DNA from: Novosphingobium sp. CECT 9465
GTDB taxonomy: Bacteria > Pseudomonadota > Alphaproteobacteria > Sphingomonadales > Sphingomonadaceae
Assembly: GCF_920987055.1 (NCBI RefSeq)
Contig: NZ_CAKLBX010000001.1
Location: 2,962,501 to 3,026,500 of the forward strand
DNA length: 64,000 nucleotides
Direction: 5' to 3'
Positions within the stretch are counted from its first letter, which is position 1, and every line of letters starts with the position of its first letter. The notes beneath the pieces are model-generated. The model was not told the DNA's origin. It ran no database searches and worked only from the letters and a program-made list of their open reading frames with translations. This document shows, piece by piece, positions 52,054 to 61,041 of the stretch. Position numbers and translations under genes: made by a program.

Positions 52054-53484
52054 ATGAGGCATTTGGCAGCGAGACACGTGATGACCAAGCACGTTCCCAT
52101 GGGCGAGATGCGCCAGTCGCAAGACAGGCGCAGGATAACGCTCCCGCTGGCACCGCCGTTGGAACAGCGTCGGCTGCAGCTCTATATCGGACTGCTGCTG
52201 ATCGATGGCGCGGCGATCATGGGCGGGCTGTGCATCGCAAGCTGGCTGTACCTTGGGCGCTTTCTCGATACGGAATCGCTGGTTCACGGGCAGGTTCTGC
52301 TGCCGATTTACTGGACCATCGCGCTAAGCCTTCAGGTCTACACACTTCAGGCATTGCGCCGCATAAACTTTGCCCGCGCGCGCGCCGTACTGTCTTTGAT
52401 CGGAGCGGAAAGCGCGTTGCTGTTCGTCGGATTTGCCACGAAGAGCACTGAAGATTTTTCGCGCGTTTCGGCCTTTCTCGGTCTTGCCCTGGCGATGCTG
52501 CTGCTTGTGTGGCTGCGCAGCCTTTTGCGCCCGTTGATCAAGGCGCGCTGCGGGGATGCCGGGATCAACATCCTGCTGATCGATGATGGCGGTGCTGCGT
52601 TGCGCGTCCCCAACGCATACCACATCGATGCTCGCGAACATCATCTCGCACCCGATCTTTCCGACCCCCACATGATGGACCGGCTTGGCCTGTACATGAT
52701 GAATATGGATCGGGTCATGGTCTCATGCCCGACCGACCGCCGCTCTTCATGGGCGCTGGTGTTCAAGAGTGCGAATGTATCGGGCGAAATCGTGGATACC
52801 GACGTGAACCGCCTCGGCGTTATCGGTGCACGGCGGGAGCGCGATTACGGTGCCCTGATCGTGGCAAGCGGGCCGCTTGGCCTGCGCGCCCGTGCTGTCA
52901 AGCGCGGGCTGGACCTTGCCCTTGCCGGCAGTGCGGTCCTCGCCCTGTCTCCGCTGCTGCTGATCGTGGCCTTGCTGATCAAGCTAGAGGACGGCGGGCC
53001 TGTGTTCTTCGTGCAGAAGCGTACCGGGCGTGGCAATCGCTTCTTTCCGATCTTCAAGTTCCGTTCGATGCGGGCGGAAAAGCTGGATGCGGCAGGCGCG
53101 CGCTCTGCCAGCAAGGACGATGACCGGATCACGCGCATTGGCCGCTTTATCCGCGGCACGAGTATTGACGAATTACCACAGATTTTCAACGTCATACGTG
53201 GTGAAATGTCGATCGTTGGCCCGCGCCCCCACGCCATCGGATCGCTGGCTGGCGACAAGCTGTTCTGGGAAGTCGATCACCGCTACTGGTTGCGCCATTC
53301 GCTCAAGCCGGGGCTGACCGGCTTGGCGCAAGTGCGTGGTTTGCGCGGCGCGACGGATACCGAGACCGATCTTGCCAATCGCCTTCAGGCCGATCTGGAA
53401 TATCTTGATGGCTGGACGATCTGGCGGGATATCAAGATCATCGTCAACACGGTGAGCGTGCTCGTTCACGACCGCGCATTCTGA
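52054..53484 (+). CDS. Polyprenyl-phosphate sugar transferase (exopolysaccharide priming)
   Basis: 476 residues. Four or five N-terminal membrane helices (LYIGLLLIDGAAIMGGLCIA and following) and a fifth near residue 285 (LALAGSAVLALSPLLLIVAL). The C-terminal bacterial sugar transferase domain has VFFVQKRTGRGNRFFPIFKF, RIGRFIRGTSIDELPQ and NVIRGEMSIVGPRPH. It starts repeat-unit synthesis by adding hexose-1-phosphate to undecaprenyl phosphate, like GumD or sphingan GelB. A second ATG at 52081 is a possible start. Confidence 0.92.
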   Translation: MRHLAARHVMTKHVPMGEMRQSQDRRRITLPLAPPLEQRRLQLYIGLLLIDGAAIMGGLCIASWLYLGRFLDTESLVHGQVLLPIYWTIALSLQVYTLQALRRINFARARAVLSLIGAESALLFVGFATKSTEDFSRVSAFLGLALAMLLLVWLRSLLRPLIKARCGDAGINILLIDDGGAALRVPNAYHIDAREHHLAPDLSDPHMMDRLGLYMMNMDRVMVSCPTDRRSSWALVFKSANVSGEIVDTDVNRLGVIGARRERDYGALIVASGPLGLRARAVKRGLDLALAGSAVLALSPLLLIVALLIKLEDGGPVFFVQKRTGRGNRFFPIFKFRSMRAEKLDAAGARSASKDDDRITRIGRFIRGTSIDELPQIFNVIRGEMSIVGPRPHAIGSLAGDKLFWEVDHRYWLRHSLKPGLTGLAQVRGLRGATDTETDLANRLQADLEYLDGWTIWRDIKIIVNTVSVLVHDRAF

Positions 53485-53525
53485 AGCGGACGAGCGGGCC
53501 GGCCATGCTCCCGACCTTCGGCAAC

Positions 53526-54527
53526 TCAGGGTTTGGCAATCGGGCAACCGGAATGGTCCGGCAGCGCGCGCAACCGGGCAATCCGCGCAGGCCACGAACG
53601 ATGCGTCGGCGCGCGCAGGAAACCGAGCCAGTCGCGTTTGTCGAGCCGGGCAAACAAGGCGATGCCAAGATCCCTGTCATAGCCTGCACAGACCATCAGG
53701 CGCAGCCCCAGCTCGTCCGCCCTGTCCTCCATGGTGCGCCGCGCGGAAATGCCGGAGCCGCGACGATCGCGATTGATGACATGCGCAAGTTCGTGTCCCA
53801 CGACGAGCGCGAGTTCATCGTCGGTGCGGGCAAATGCAACCATCCCCGTGGAAATGGCTATGTTGCGATCATCGCTATGGGCATCGATGCTGCGATCAGT
53901 GGCCAACACGATGCGGGCGGCGCAGTGGCGGACAGGCCGCAGCGTTGCGGGAATGGTAACACCGTTGCGGCGTACAACGACAGAAAACTCGGAATCCGGT
54001 ATTGCTTGCGCAATGGTTTCGAGCAGCGCGTCAGCCACAAGCGATTCCGGTTTGCGCTGCTTTTCGATGGTTTCCACAGAAATGTTGGCGAGCGAAAGGA
54101 CTTCATCACCCTCACGCAAGCCTGCAAGGCTGGCAGGGCTGCCTGGCGCGATGCCGACGATAACGGGGTACTCCCGCATGCCGAGCGTACGTTCAAGCAA
54201 GGGCCAGTCGCGCTTCTGGTAAGACCGGCGATCATCAATGATCAAGCCCGCATCAGCAGCATTGACGGGGCACGAATTGCCAGCCGCCTTGCGCAGGCGC
54301 CATTCGATGCGCGCCACTCTTGCAAGATCCTGGCGCAACAGCCGGGGCCATTGCGGTGCGCTTTCCTGCGCCATCGCAGCCGGGGGCACAGCGAGCAGAA
54401 CAGGAACGACCAACATTCGCGCAACATGATTGCCACCAGCGCGCACGCACCGAAGCAAAGCACCTGCACACTTTGGCAAACGCGCCTTGGAAGCAGCGAT
54501 TTTCCTTTCCATATTGCATTGCACCAT
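53526..54527 (-). CDS. M48-type metalloprotease with PDZ domain
   Basis: About 333 residues. Signal peptide region MLVVPVLLAVPPAAMA. A PDZ domain (YPVIVGIAPGSPASLAGLRE, then GDEVLSLANISV) precedes a zinc protease core with HELAHVINRD (H245, E246, H249) and a downstream Glu in TMEDRADELG as third ligand. It is probably periplasmic, acting on envelope proteins. It lies opposite in direction to the polysaccharide genes around it, its 3' end facing the sugar transferase. ATG 54527 follows AAGGGGG. Confidence 0.85.
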   Translation of the reverse strand: MVQCNMERKIAASKARLPKCAGALLRCVRAGGNHVARMLVVPVLLAVPPAAMAQESAPQWPRLLRQDLARVARIEWRLRKAAGNSCPVNAADAGLIIDDRRSYQKRDWPLLERTLGMREYPVIVGIAPGSPASLAGLREGDEVLSLANISVETIEKQRKPESLVADALLETIAQAIPDSEFSVVVRRNGVTIPATLRPVRHCAARIVLATDRSIDAHSDDRNIAISTGMVAFARTDDELALVVGHELAHVINRDRRGSGISARRTMEDRADELGLRLMVCAGYDRDLGIALFARLDKRDWLGFLRAPTHRSWPARIARLRALPDHSGCPIAKP

Positions 54528-54675
54528 TACAGCCCCCTTGCTAGACCCCGGTCGGTTCAAATCGGAGGTTTCTCGGTTCAGGGCGAGAAACATTTCGGGA
54601 TGAAGGCATTGGCTGATTCGTCCTCATTGTCGAGCCTTGCTGGGATCGCGGCATGACAGGTTTCAGGAGATAACA

Positions 54676-55941
54676 TTGAAGATTGCCATTCTCGGCCTTG
54701 GTTACGTCGGCTGCACTGCAGCAGGATGCATTGCCAGCCAAGGCCACCATGTGCTGGGTATCGATGTGAGCAGCGCGAAGGTCGAGACGCTCAATTCGGG
54801 CAAATCCCCTGTTTACGAGCCGGGCCTTGACGAACTGATCTCAAAGGCCCGCGCGGATGGAGTGCTGGAAGCAACCACGGAAATCGGCGACAAGCTTGAC
54901 GACTGCGACATCGCGATTGTCTGCGTCGGCACACCAAGCGGCGTCGATGGCGCACACAACATGAGCTATATCGTGCAGGTTACGCGCGCGATCGCGGCCT
55001 CGATCAAGCCGGACCGCAAGAACCCGCTGACGGTCGTCTACCGCTCGACGATGCGCCCCGGAACAACGGAGCAGATGATCCTGCCGATCTTCCGTTCGCT
55101 GATCGGCGATGCTTCGGACGGCCTGATCGAACTGGTCTACAATCCCGAATTCCTGCGCGAAGCCACGGCAATCGAGGATTATTTCAATCCGCCCAAGATC
55201 GTGCTGGGCACGATCGACGGCGTACCATCGGAAAAGATGGTCGCGCTGCACGAGGGAATCGAGGCGCCGATCTTCCATGTCGGCATCCGTGAAGCCGAAA
55301 TCACCAAATTCGTCGACAACACCTGGCATGCGGTCAAGGTTGCCTTTGCCAATGAAGTCGGCCGGGTCTGTCAGAACCTGGGCATTTCGGCGCGGCAGGT
55401 GCATCAGATCTTCGTGTCCGATACCAAACTCAATATCTCGCCCTACTATACGCGACCTGGCGGTCCGTTTGGTGGATCGTGCCTGCCCAAGGATGTCCGC
55501 GCATTGCAGCATATTGCGGCCGACACCGGTTCGCAGACGCATCTGTTCGATTCCCTGCTGCGCAGCAACGATGCGCACAAGCACCACCAATTCCTTCAGG
55601 CGACCAAGAATCTGGAGCCGGGTGCCCGCGTATTGCTGGTAGGCCTTGCCTTCAAGGCCGACACGGACGACCTGCGTGAAAGCCCTGCCGTGGACATGGC
55701 ACGCAAGCTGCTTGACGCAGGGTTTGCGCTGGACATCTACGATCCGCAACTGAAGCCCGAAAGCCTTGTCGGTCAGAACCTTGGCTATGCCTATGCCATC
55801 CTGCCATCCATCGACGGCTTGCTGGTGGACAAGGCCACGGCGGAATCGCGCGAATATGGCGCAGTGATTGCAACCAACCGGCTGATCAAGGATCTTGCGC
55901 TGGGCGACTGTCCGATAGTGGACGTGAGCGCGATTGCATGA
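54676..55941 (+). CDS. UDP-glucose/GDP-mannose 6-dehydrogenase family
   Basis: About 421 residues from a TTG at 54676, placed 6 bases after AGGAGA. NAD site KIAILGLGYVGCTAAGCIAS; catalytic Cys in PFGGSCLPKDVRALQ; ADTDDLRESPAVDMAR in the C-terminal domain. It makes a uronic acid sugar nucleotide, UDP-GlcA or GDP-ManA. The GGSCLPKDVRAL form is closest to AlgD-like GDP-mannose dehydrogenases, but substrate is not settled. It overlaps the next GT4 gene by four bases. Confidence 0.92.
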   Translation: MKIAILGLGYVGCTAAGCIASQGHHVLGIDVSSAKVETLNSGKSPVYEPGLDELISKARADGVLEATTEIGDKLDDCDIAIVCVGTPSGVDGAHNMSYIVQVTRAIAASIKPDRKNPLTVVYRSTMRPGTTEQMILPIFRSLIGDASDGLIELVYNPEFLREATAIEDYFNPPKIVLGTIDGVPSEKMVALHEGIEAPIFHVGIREAEITKFVDNTWHAVKVAFANEVGRVCQNLGISARQVHQIFVSDTKLNISPYYTRPGGPFGGSCLPKDVRALQHIAADTGSQTHLFDSLLRSNDAHKHHQFLQATKNLEPGARVLLVGLAFKADTDDLRESPAVDMARKLLDAGFALDIYDPQLKPESLVGQNLGYAYAILPSIDGLLVDKATAESREYGAVIATNRLIKDLALGDCPIVDVSAIA

Positions 55942-57191
55942 CCATGCCCGTGCCCGCTGCCGACTTCGAGTTTCCCACTGACATTCCCGGACACCCGCTG
56001 GCGGGCAAGAAAGTGTTGATCGTGGTCGAGAACCTGCCTTTGCCGTTTGACCGGCGGGTGTGGCAGGAAGCCCGCACACTGAAGGCTGCGGGCGCACAGG
56101 TGGCCATCATCTGCCCGACCGGCAAGGGCTATGAAAAGCGCTTCGAGGTGATCGACGGCATCGATATTCACCGTCACCCACTGCCAATCGAGGCGAGCGG
56201 CGCGCTGGGGTTCCTGCTGGAATATGGCGCGGCGCTGTTCTGGGAAACGGTGCTGGCGTGGAAAATCTATTTCAAGCGCGGGATCGACGTGATCCAGGGC
56301 TGCAATCCACCCGATCTGATCTTTCTGGTGGCCCTGCCGTTCAAGCTGCTGGGCGTGAAGTACATCTTCGATCATCACGACATCAACCCGGAACTGTATG
56401 AAGCCAAGTTCGACAAGCGCGGCTTCTTCTGGAAGCTGATGGTGCTGTTCGAGAAGCTGACGTTCAAATCGGCCGACGTTTCGATGGCGACCAACCATTC
56501 CTACCGCAAGATCGCGATAGAGCGTGGCGGCATGGACCCGGACAAGGTGTTCGTGGTGCGCTCCGGCCCTGATCTCAGCCGGTTGAAACGCGTACCTCCG
56601 GTGGATAACTGGAAGAACGGGCGCAAGTATCTGGTCGGTTACGTTGGCGTGATGGGCGATCAGGAGGGTATCGACCTGCTGATCGATTCGGTCGAACATA
56701 TCGTGCGCGTCCAGCGCCGCGAGGACATCCAGTTCTGCCTGGTGGGTGGGGGACCAAGCCTTGCCAAGCTCAAGGAACTGGTCATCGCAAAGGGCCTTGC
56801 CGATTTCGTCCACTTCACCGGCCGGGCACCCGATCAGGACCTGTTCGAAGTGCTCTCTACAATGGACGTGGGCGTCAATCCTGACCGGGTGAACGCGATG
56901 AACGACAAGTCGACCATGAACAAGATCATGGAATACATGTCGCTTGAAAAGCCGATCGTGCAGTTCGATGTGGCCGAAGGACGCTTTTCAGCGCAGGAGG
57001 CATCGCTCTATGCTGCGGCGAACGATCCGGTGGATTTCGCCGCCAAGATTCTGGAGTTGCTGGAAGACCCTGCGCGGCGCGCGGAAATGGGCGCATTCGG
57101 CCGGAAGCGCGTGGAAAGCGAGTTGAACTGGGGCCATCAGATCACGCCGCTGATCGCGGCTTATCGCAAGGCGCTGCGGCTTGATGCCTGA
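55938..57191 (+). CDS. Glycosyltransferase family 4
   Basis: A 417-residue GT-B enzyme. N-terminal acceptor domain: KKVLIVVENLPLPFDRRVWQ, with FDHHDINPELYEAKF near residue 150. The C-terminal donor domain has YLVGYVGVMGDQEGIDLLI, FCLVGGGPSLAKLKEL and a late acidic region (MNKIMEYMSLEKPIVQFDVAEG). The FDRRVW pattern is frequent in WbuB-type and exopolysaccharide GT4 enzymes. It is translationally coupled to the sugar dehydrogenase, so it may use a uronic acid or the next sugar of the repeat. Confidence 0.9.
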   Translation: MTMPVPAADFEFPTDIPGHPLAGKKVLIVVENLPLPFDRRVWQEARTLKAAGAQVAIICPTGKGYEKRFEVIDGIDIHRHPLPIEASGALGFLLEYGAALFWETVLAWKIYFKRGIDVIQGCNPPDLIFLVALPFKLLGVKYIFDHHDINPELYEAKFDKRGFFWKLMVLFEKLTFKSADVSMATNHSYRKIAIERGGMDPDKVFVVRSGPDLSRLKRVPPVDNWKNGRKYLVGYVGVMGDQEGIDLLIDSVEHIVRVQRREDIQFCLVGGGPSLAKLKELVIAKGLADFVHFTGRAPDQDLFEVLSTMDVGVNPDRVNAMNDKSTMNKIMEYMSLEKPIVQFDVAEGRFSAQEASLYAAANDPVDFAAKILELLEDPARRAEMGAFGRKRVESELNWGHQITPLIAAYRKALRLDA

Positions 57192-57213
57192 CAGTGTCGT
57201 ATCCTTGCGAAAA

Positions 57214-57753
57214 TCAGCGCCTGCGGGATGCCAGCAAAAGCTGTCGGTAACGCAGTGCGGCCCAGATCATTGCTGCGGAACAGCCGATGTCGATAATCCA
57301 GTTAAGATGCGGTCCGCGGAACAGCAGCGCATCGACCGAATGCAGGGAAATCAGTCGCAGGCCGACCAGGCTGATCATTCCAAATGCGGCCAGATCGGCG
57401 GCCATCAGCGCCTTGCCCAATCGGCCCGGCAGCCGGTGCTTACGCTGAGCAAGCAGGACAAGCGCAATCGAGGCCGCAGCCATGAGCGCGAAGGCTGCGC
57501 CGGCCACGGGCGCCTGGTATTCCCAACGCCCCTCGTAGCTCCTGCTGTCGAAAAAGAAATTGCGTGCCGTGGATCGAAGCTTCTCCTCGATGTTGAAGAT
57601 TCGCGACAGGCCAAGTATTGCGAACAAGGTGCCGAAAAGTATCCATCGGGCAGGCTCCTCAATCGGACGCTTTGCACGAAATGCAATCCCGCTTGCGATC
57701 CCGCAAGCCAGAATGACGGCAATGTAGACGGCTGCTGCAGCAAGATTGAACAT
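57214..57753 (-). CDS. Multi-spanning membrane protein, unknown
   Basis: 179 residues with four or five hydrophobic helices (AAVYIAVILACGIASGIAF, RWILFGTLFAILGLSRIF, VAGAAFALMAAASIALVLLA, LNWIIDIGCSAAMIWAAL). No family recognised. It faces the opposite way from the polysaccharide genes on both sides, and shares no overlap. It could be an isolated gene within the locus or part of polysaccharide export. Confidence 0.65.
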   Translation of the reverse strand: MFNLAAAAVYIAVILACGIASGIAFRAKRPIEEPARWILFGTLFAILGLSRIFNIEEKLRSTARNFFFDSRSYEGRWEYQAPVAGAAFALMAAASIALVLLAQRKHRLPGRLGKALMAADLAAFGMISLVGLRLISLHSVDALLFRGPHLNWIIDIGCSAAMIWAALRYRQLLLASRRR

Positions 57754-57973
57754 GAATTTTCCGGCATCGCTGGATCGGATTCAAGCGTCTTTGCAAGACT
57801 TCTGCAAAAGCGCGACGGTCCAATACCGGCAGCCACACAATTGGTCCAGATTTTTACGGGTGATGCACCGATCTCGCTGACTCTGCAAAATGCCAAACAG
57901 GGCTTGCGAGGGTTGCAGGTATTTTTTGCACCCGCTATGCGGAAATCAGCGCTCAATCAGGATATTTTTCATC

Positions 57974-58687
57974 ATGCTTAAGTCGATGTGCGCACGAACC
58001 AGTTCACTGACGATCGCTATCGCGCTTTCTGCCGGACTGGCTGGTTGCGGATCGGCACCTGTGCAGGTTGGACAGGTCAGTTCCACGCGAATCGCCGATT
58101 ACGGCCAGTCTGACTACAGTGCCAAGGAGGATACTGATTATATCCTGCGGCCATCCGACGTAATCAATGTGACCGTTTTTCGAGAACCTGACCTTTCGGT
58201 TGCAGGTTTGCCAGTCGGGTCCGATGGCGTGATCTCCCTTCCGCTGATCGGCGCGATCAAGGCTGAAGGGCTGACGGCACGGGGCCTGAGCGAGAAAATC
58301 ACGCAGAAACTTTCGGTCGATGTGCTGCGCAATCCCAGTGTCGCGGTCAATGTCGTGCAGTTTGGATCGCATCTGGTCACTGTGGAAGGCTCGGTCGAAA
58401 AGCCCGGCATGTATCCGTTCCGTCCTGGAACGCGCCTGTCGGGCGCTATTTCCCTCGCCTCAGGGCCATCACGTGTGGCGAAGCTCAAGGAAGTTGCCGT
58501 CTTCAGGCAGACTTCAGAAGGCACGTTCATCGCAAAGTTCGACTATGCAGCCGTAAGGGCGGGAACAATGCTGGATCCGGTGATGCAGCCCAATGACCGG
58601 ATTGTCGTGGGAACGTCGGGCCTGTCGCAGTTCTGGCAGGATCTCCTGAAGACGCTTCCTGCCCTAGCCTTGTTCACCCAGATCTGA
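57974..58687 (+). CDS. Polysaccharide export lipoprotein (Wza-like)
   Basis: About 237 residues. Signal peptide and lipobox (IAIALSAGLAGC), then the Poly_export domain: DYILRPSDVINVTVFREPDL, VGSDGVISLPLIGAIKAEGL, then a SLBB domain (LVTVEGSVEKPGMYPFRPGT). The short size, without a long C-terminal membrane helix, fits the smaller Wza relatives of alphaproteobacteria. It forms the outer-membrane channel for the polymer. It precedes the Wzc-like kinase by 43 bases. Confidence 0.9.
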   Translation: MLKSMCARTSSLTIAIALSAGLAGCGSAPVQVGQVSSTRIADYGQSDYSAKEDTDYILRPSDVINVTVFREPDLSVAGLPVGSDGVISLPLIGAIKAEGLTARGLSEKITQKLSVDVLRNPSVAVNVVQFGSHLVTVEGSVEKPGMYPFRPGTRLSGAISLASGPSRVAKLKEVAVFRQTSEGTFIAKFDYAAVRAGTMLDPVMQPNDRIVVGTSGLSQFWQDLLKTLPALALFTQI

Positions 58688-58730
58688 CCTGCCAGTTACT
58701 TGCGCGCTGCAACATAAGGTTCCTCCAAGC

Positions 58731-60929
58731 ATGACAGATGCAATTAGTCGCGGCTCATGGTCCGACCAGTTTCTCCCCGGTGCAGATCCGCTGCCCAAGG
58801 ATGCCTCGGAAAGCATGATCAGCCTTGCGACGATCCGGGGGCTGATCTTCCGTCAGCGGCTGGTGCTGGTTGGTATCATCTCGATCGTGCTGGTGATCGC
58901 CCTCGCCTTTACGCTGCTCACGCGTCCGCTTTACAAGGCCAGCGCCACGGTGCGGATTGAACCTGAAGGCGTGAACATCGTCGAGGGCCAGGATCTGGCG
59001 CCGAGCGTTCCGGGCAACCAGATCGACATGTACATGAACACTCAGGCGGCCGTGATCAAAAGCAAGCGGATGGCCTATACCGTGGTCGATGCGCTGAAGC
59101 TTGGCTCAGATGCCGATTTCCTGGGTGAAGAATTCGCCGGGCCACGTCCACAGGGCATCTCCGAGAAGCGCTGGATGGAAATCCGGCGCGATGCTGCGGC
59201 AGATATGGTGCGCGGCGGCCTTTCGGTTGACGTTCCGTCTGACAGCCGGATTGTTTCGATCAACTATGTGTCGCTGTCGGCAGAACAAGCAGCACGGTTG
59301 GCCAACGCCTTTGCTGACGCGTTCGTGAAGGAAGACGTGCGCCGCAGCATCGAAGCCAACGACTATGCCCGCACTTACTTGCAGGAACAGATCCAGGTAA
59401 TTAGCGGCAAGTTGCAACAGGCTGAGACGACCGCCAACACTTATGCCAAGCGTAACGGCATCGTCGGTGGCGCGCTGGGGACCGCGAAGGAAGGCGACAC
59501 CAGCGGCACGGCACAGACGATGACGGCCGCAAACCTGACAAGCGTCAACGAAGCACTGACGAAGTTGCGCGGCGATCGGATTTCGGCACAGCAGCGCTGG
59601 CTCGCCGTTGTCAATGTCCCGGCCCTGCAATTGCCCGAAGCGCAGACCAATGGCGCGATGCAAAGCCTTTACGGGCAGCGTTCTTCGGTAACGGCCCAGC
59701 TATCGCAAATGCGGCAGCGCTATGGCGACAGCTATCCCCAGGTCGTCGAACTGAAGGCGCAACTGGCTTCGCTGGACAGCCAGATCAACCGCCTTGGCAC
59801 CGAAATAAAGAATGGAATCCGCGACCAGTACGAAATCGCCCTGCGCCAGGAGCAGGGTCTTGCAGCGGAACTGCAGAACGTATCGACGCAGACGCTCGAC
59901 GAGCAGGACCGCCGCGTACAGTATAATCTGCTGGACCGTGAAGCACAGGCTTTGCGGACGCAGATGGCTGCACTGCTTGACCGTTTCAACCAGCTTTCGG
60001 CCGCTGCCAGCATCAACAGCGGCACCATCACAAAGCTGGATTCCGCGGAAATACCGGGCGCTCCGTATTCGCCGAACCTGTTGAAGAACATGCTGGTTGC
60101 TGCCGTGATCGGCATTGGCTTGGCCGTAGGCATCGCGGTATTGCGCGAAGCGTTCGACGATCGCCTGCGATCGACCGACGATGTGGAGCGCAAGCTGGGC
60201 GTCAGCCTGCTTGGGTTCACGCCGTATCTTTCGGACGAGGAAGTGGCGCAGCAGCAGGCCGATCCTTTCAGTGCGCTGATGGAAGCCTACGCGAGCTTGC
60301 GCACATCGGTGGACTTTGCGGTTCCCGGCGATCACCGCATCGTGCAGGTCACCAGCAGCCAGCCATCGGAAGGAAAGTCGCTCACCTCCAGCGTTCTGGC
60401 CCGCAAGTACGCGCAGCTGGGCCTCAAGGTCCTGCTGATCGACAGCGATCTTCGCAAGCCGACGATCAATCACCTGTTCGGCGAAAAGCGGCCGAAGGTC
60501 GGCTTTGTCGAAGTTCTGCTGGGCGACGTGCCGCTGGCTGATGCCCTGCTGCCGAACATGCCGGAAAATCTGGACGTCCTGCCAGTTGGCAGTATCCCGG
60601 CACGCCCTGTGGAACTGCTTTCTTCGAAGCGGTTCAGCGACTTCCTTGCAATGGTCCGAAACCAGTATGCCATTATCATCATCGACAGTTCGCCCGTCAT
60701 GGGGATTGCCGATGCGCCGTTGATCGCACGCCATGTCGATGGACTGGTGTTCGTGGTCGAGGCGAACCGGTCGCACTATGGCCAGGCGAAGGCAGCGCTG
60801 CGGCGCCTGCAGTCTGCCGGTGCACGGGTCAGCGGCGCGGTGCTTACCAAGTACCGTTCGGCCGAAGCAGGCCTCGCGTATGATTACATCTACAACTATT
60901 ACTCGTACAGCAGCGATCAGAAGGGTTGA
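58731..60929 (+). CDS. Polysaccharide co-polymerase / tyrosine autokinase (Wzc-like)
   Basis: A 732-residue inner-membrane kinase controlling chain length and export. N-terminal Wzz domain with helix (RLVLVGIISIVLVIALAFTL, then FTLLTRPLYKASATVRIEPE), a long coiled periplasmic part (about residues 200-430), and a second helix near 445-465. The cytoplasmic BY-kinase has Walker A SQPSEGKSLTSS (about residue 543-554), VLLIDSDLRKPT and IIIDSSPVMGIADAPLIA. The C-terminus is a Tyr cluster (YDYIYNYYSYSSDQKG), the usual autophosphorylation tail. Confidence 0.95.
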   Translation: MTDAISRGSWSDQFLPGADPLPKDASESMISLATIRGLIFRQRLVLVGIISIVLVIALAFTLLTRPLYKASATVRIEPEGVNIVEGQDLAPSVPGNQIDMYMNTQAAVIKSKRMAYTVVDALKLGSDADFLGEEFAGPRPQGISEKRWMEIRRDAAADMVRGGLSVDVPSDSRIVSINYVSLSAEQAARLANAFADAFVKEDVRRSIEANDYARTYLQEQIQVISGKLQQAETTANTYAKRNGIVGGALGTAKEGDTSGTAQTMTAANLTSVNEALTKLRGDRISAQQRWLAVVNVPALQLPEAQTNGAMQSLYGQRSSVTAQLSQMRQRYGDSYPQVVELKAQLASLDSQINRLGTEIKNGIRDQYEIALRQEQGLAAELQNVSTQTLDEQDRRVQYNLLDREAQALRTQMAALLDRFNQLSAAASINSGTITKLDSAEIPGAPYSPNLLKNMLVAAVIGIGLAVGIAVLREAFDDRLRSTDDVERKLGVSLLGFTPYLSDEEVAQQQADPFSALMEAYASLRTSVDFAVPGDHRIVQVTSSQPSEGKSLTSSVLARKYAQLGLKVLLIDSDLRKPTINHLFGEKRPKVGFVEVLLGDVPLADALLPNMPENLDVLPVGSIPARPVELLSSKRFSDFLAMVRNQYAIIIIDSSPVMGIADAPLIARHVDGLVFVVEANRSHYGQAKAALRRLQSAGARVSGAVLTKYRSAEAGLAYDYIYNYYSYSSDQKG

Positions 60930-60956
60930 GGCAGCGCTTCCCTCGAAAATAGCGGC

Positions 60957-60991
60957 CCAAGGCCCAGGGCGTGACGATCCCTGGGCCTTGG
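60957..60991 (+). terminator. Hairpin after the Wzc-like gene
   Basis: A perfect 13-bp GC-rich stem (60957-60969 with 60979-60991) and 9-base loop, 28 bases past the stop. No U-tract follows, so it may stabilise the 3' end or reduce read-through to the next glycosyltransferase. Confidence 0.55.
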
Positions 60992-61041
60992 CGCTAGACT
61001 GCGGCAACATAAATTGGCGCTGACCAAACATACGACCGAGG

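Noticed and set aside
54551..54591. GGTTCAAATC resembling a tRNA T-arm, with a nearby 8-bp hairpin
   Set aside because: No acceptor, D or anticodon stem could be built around it; the hairpin (54568-54591) is just a leader stem of the sugar dehydrogenase gene.
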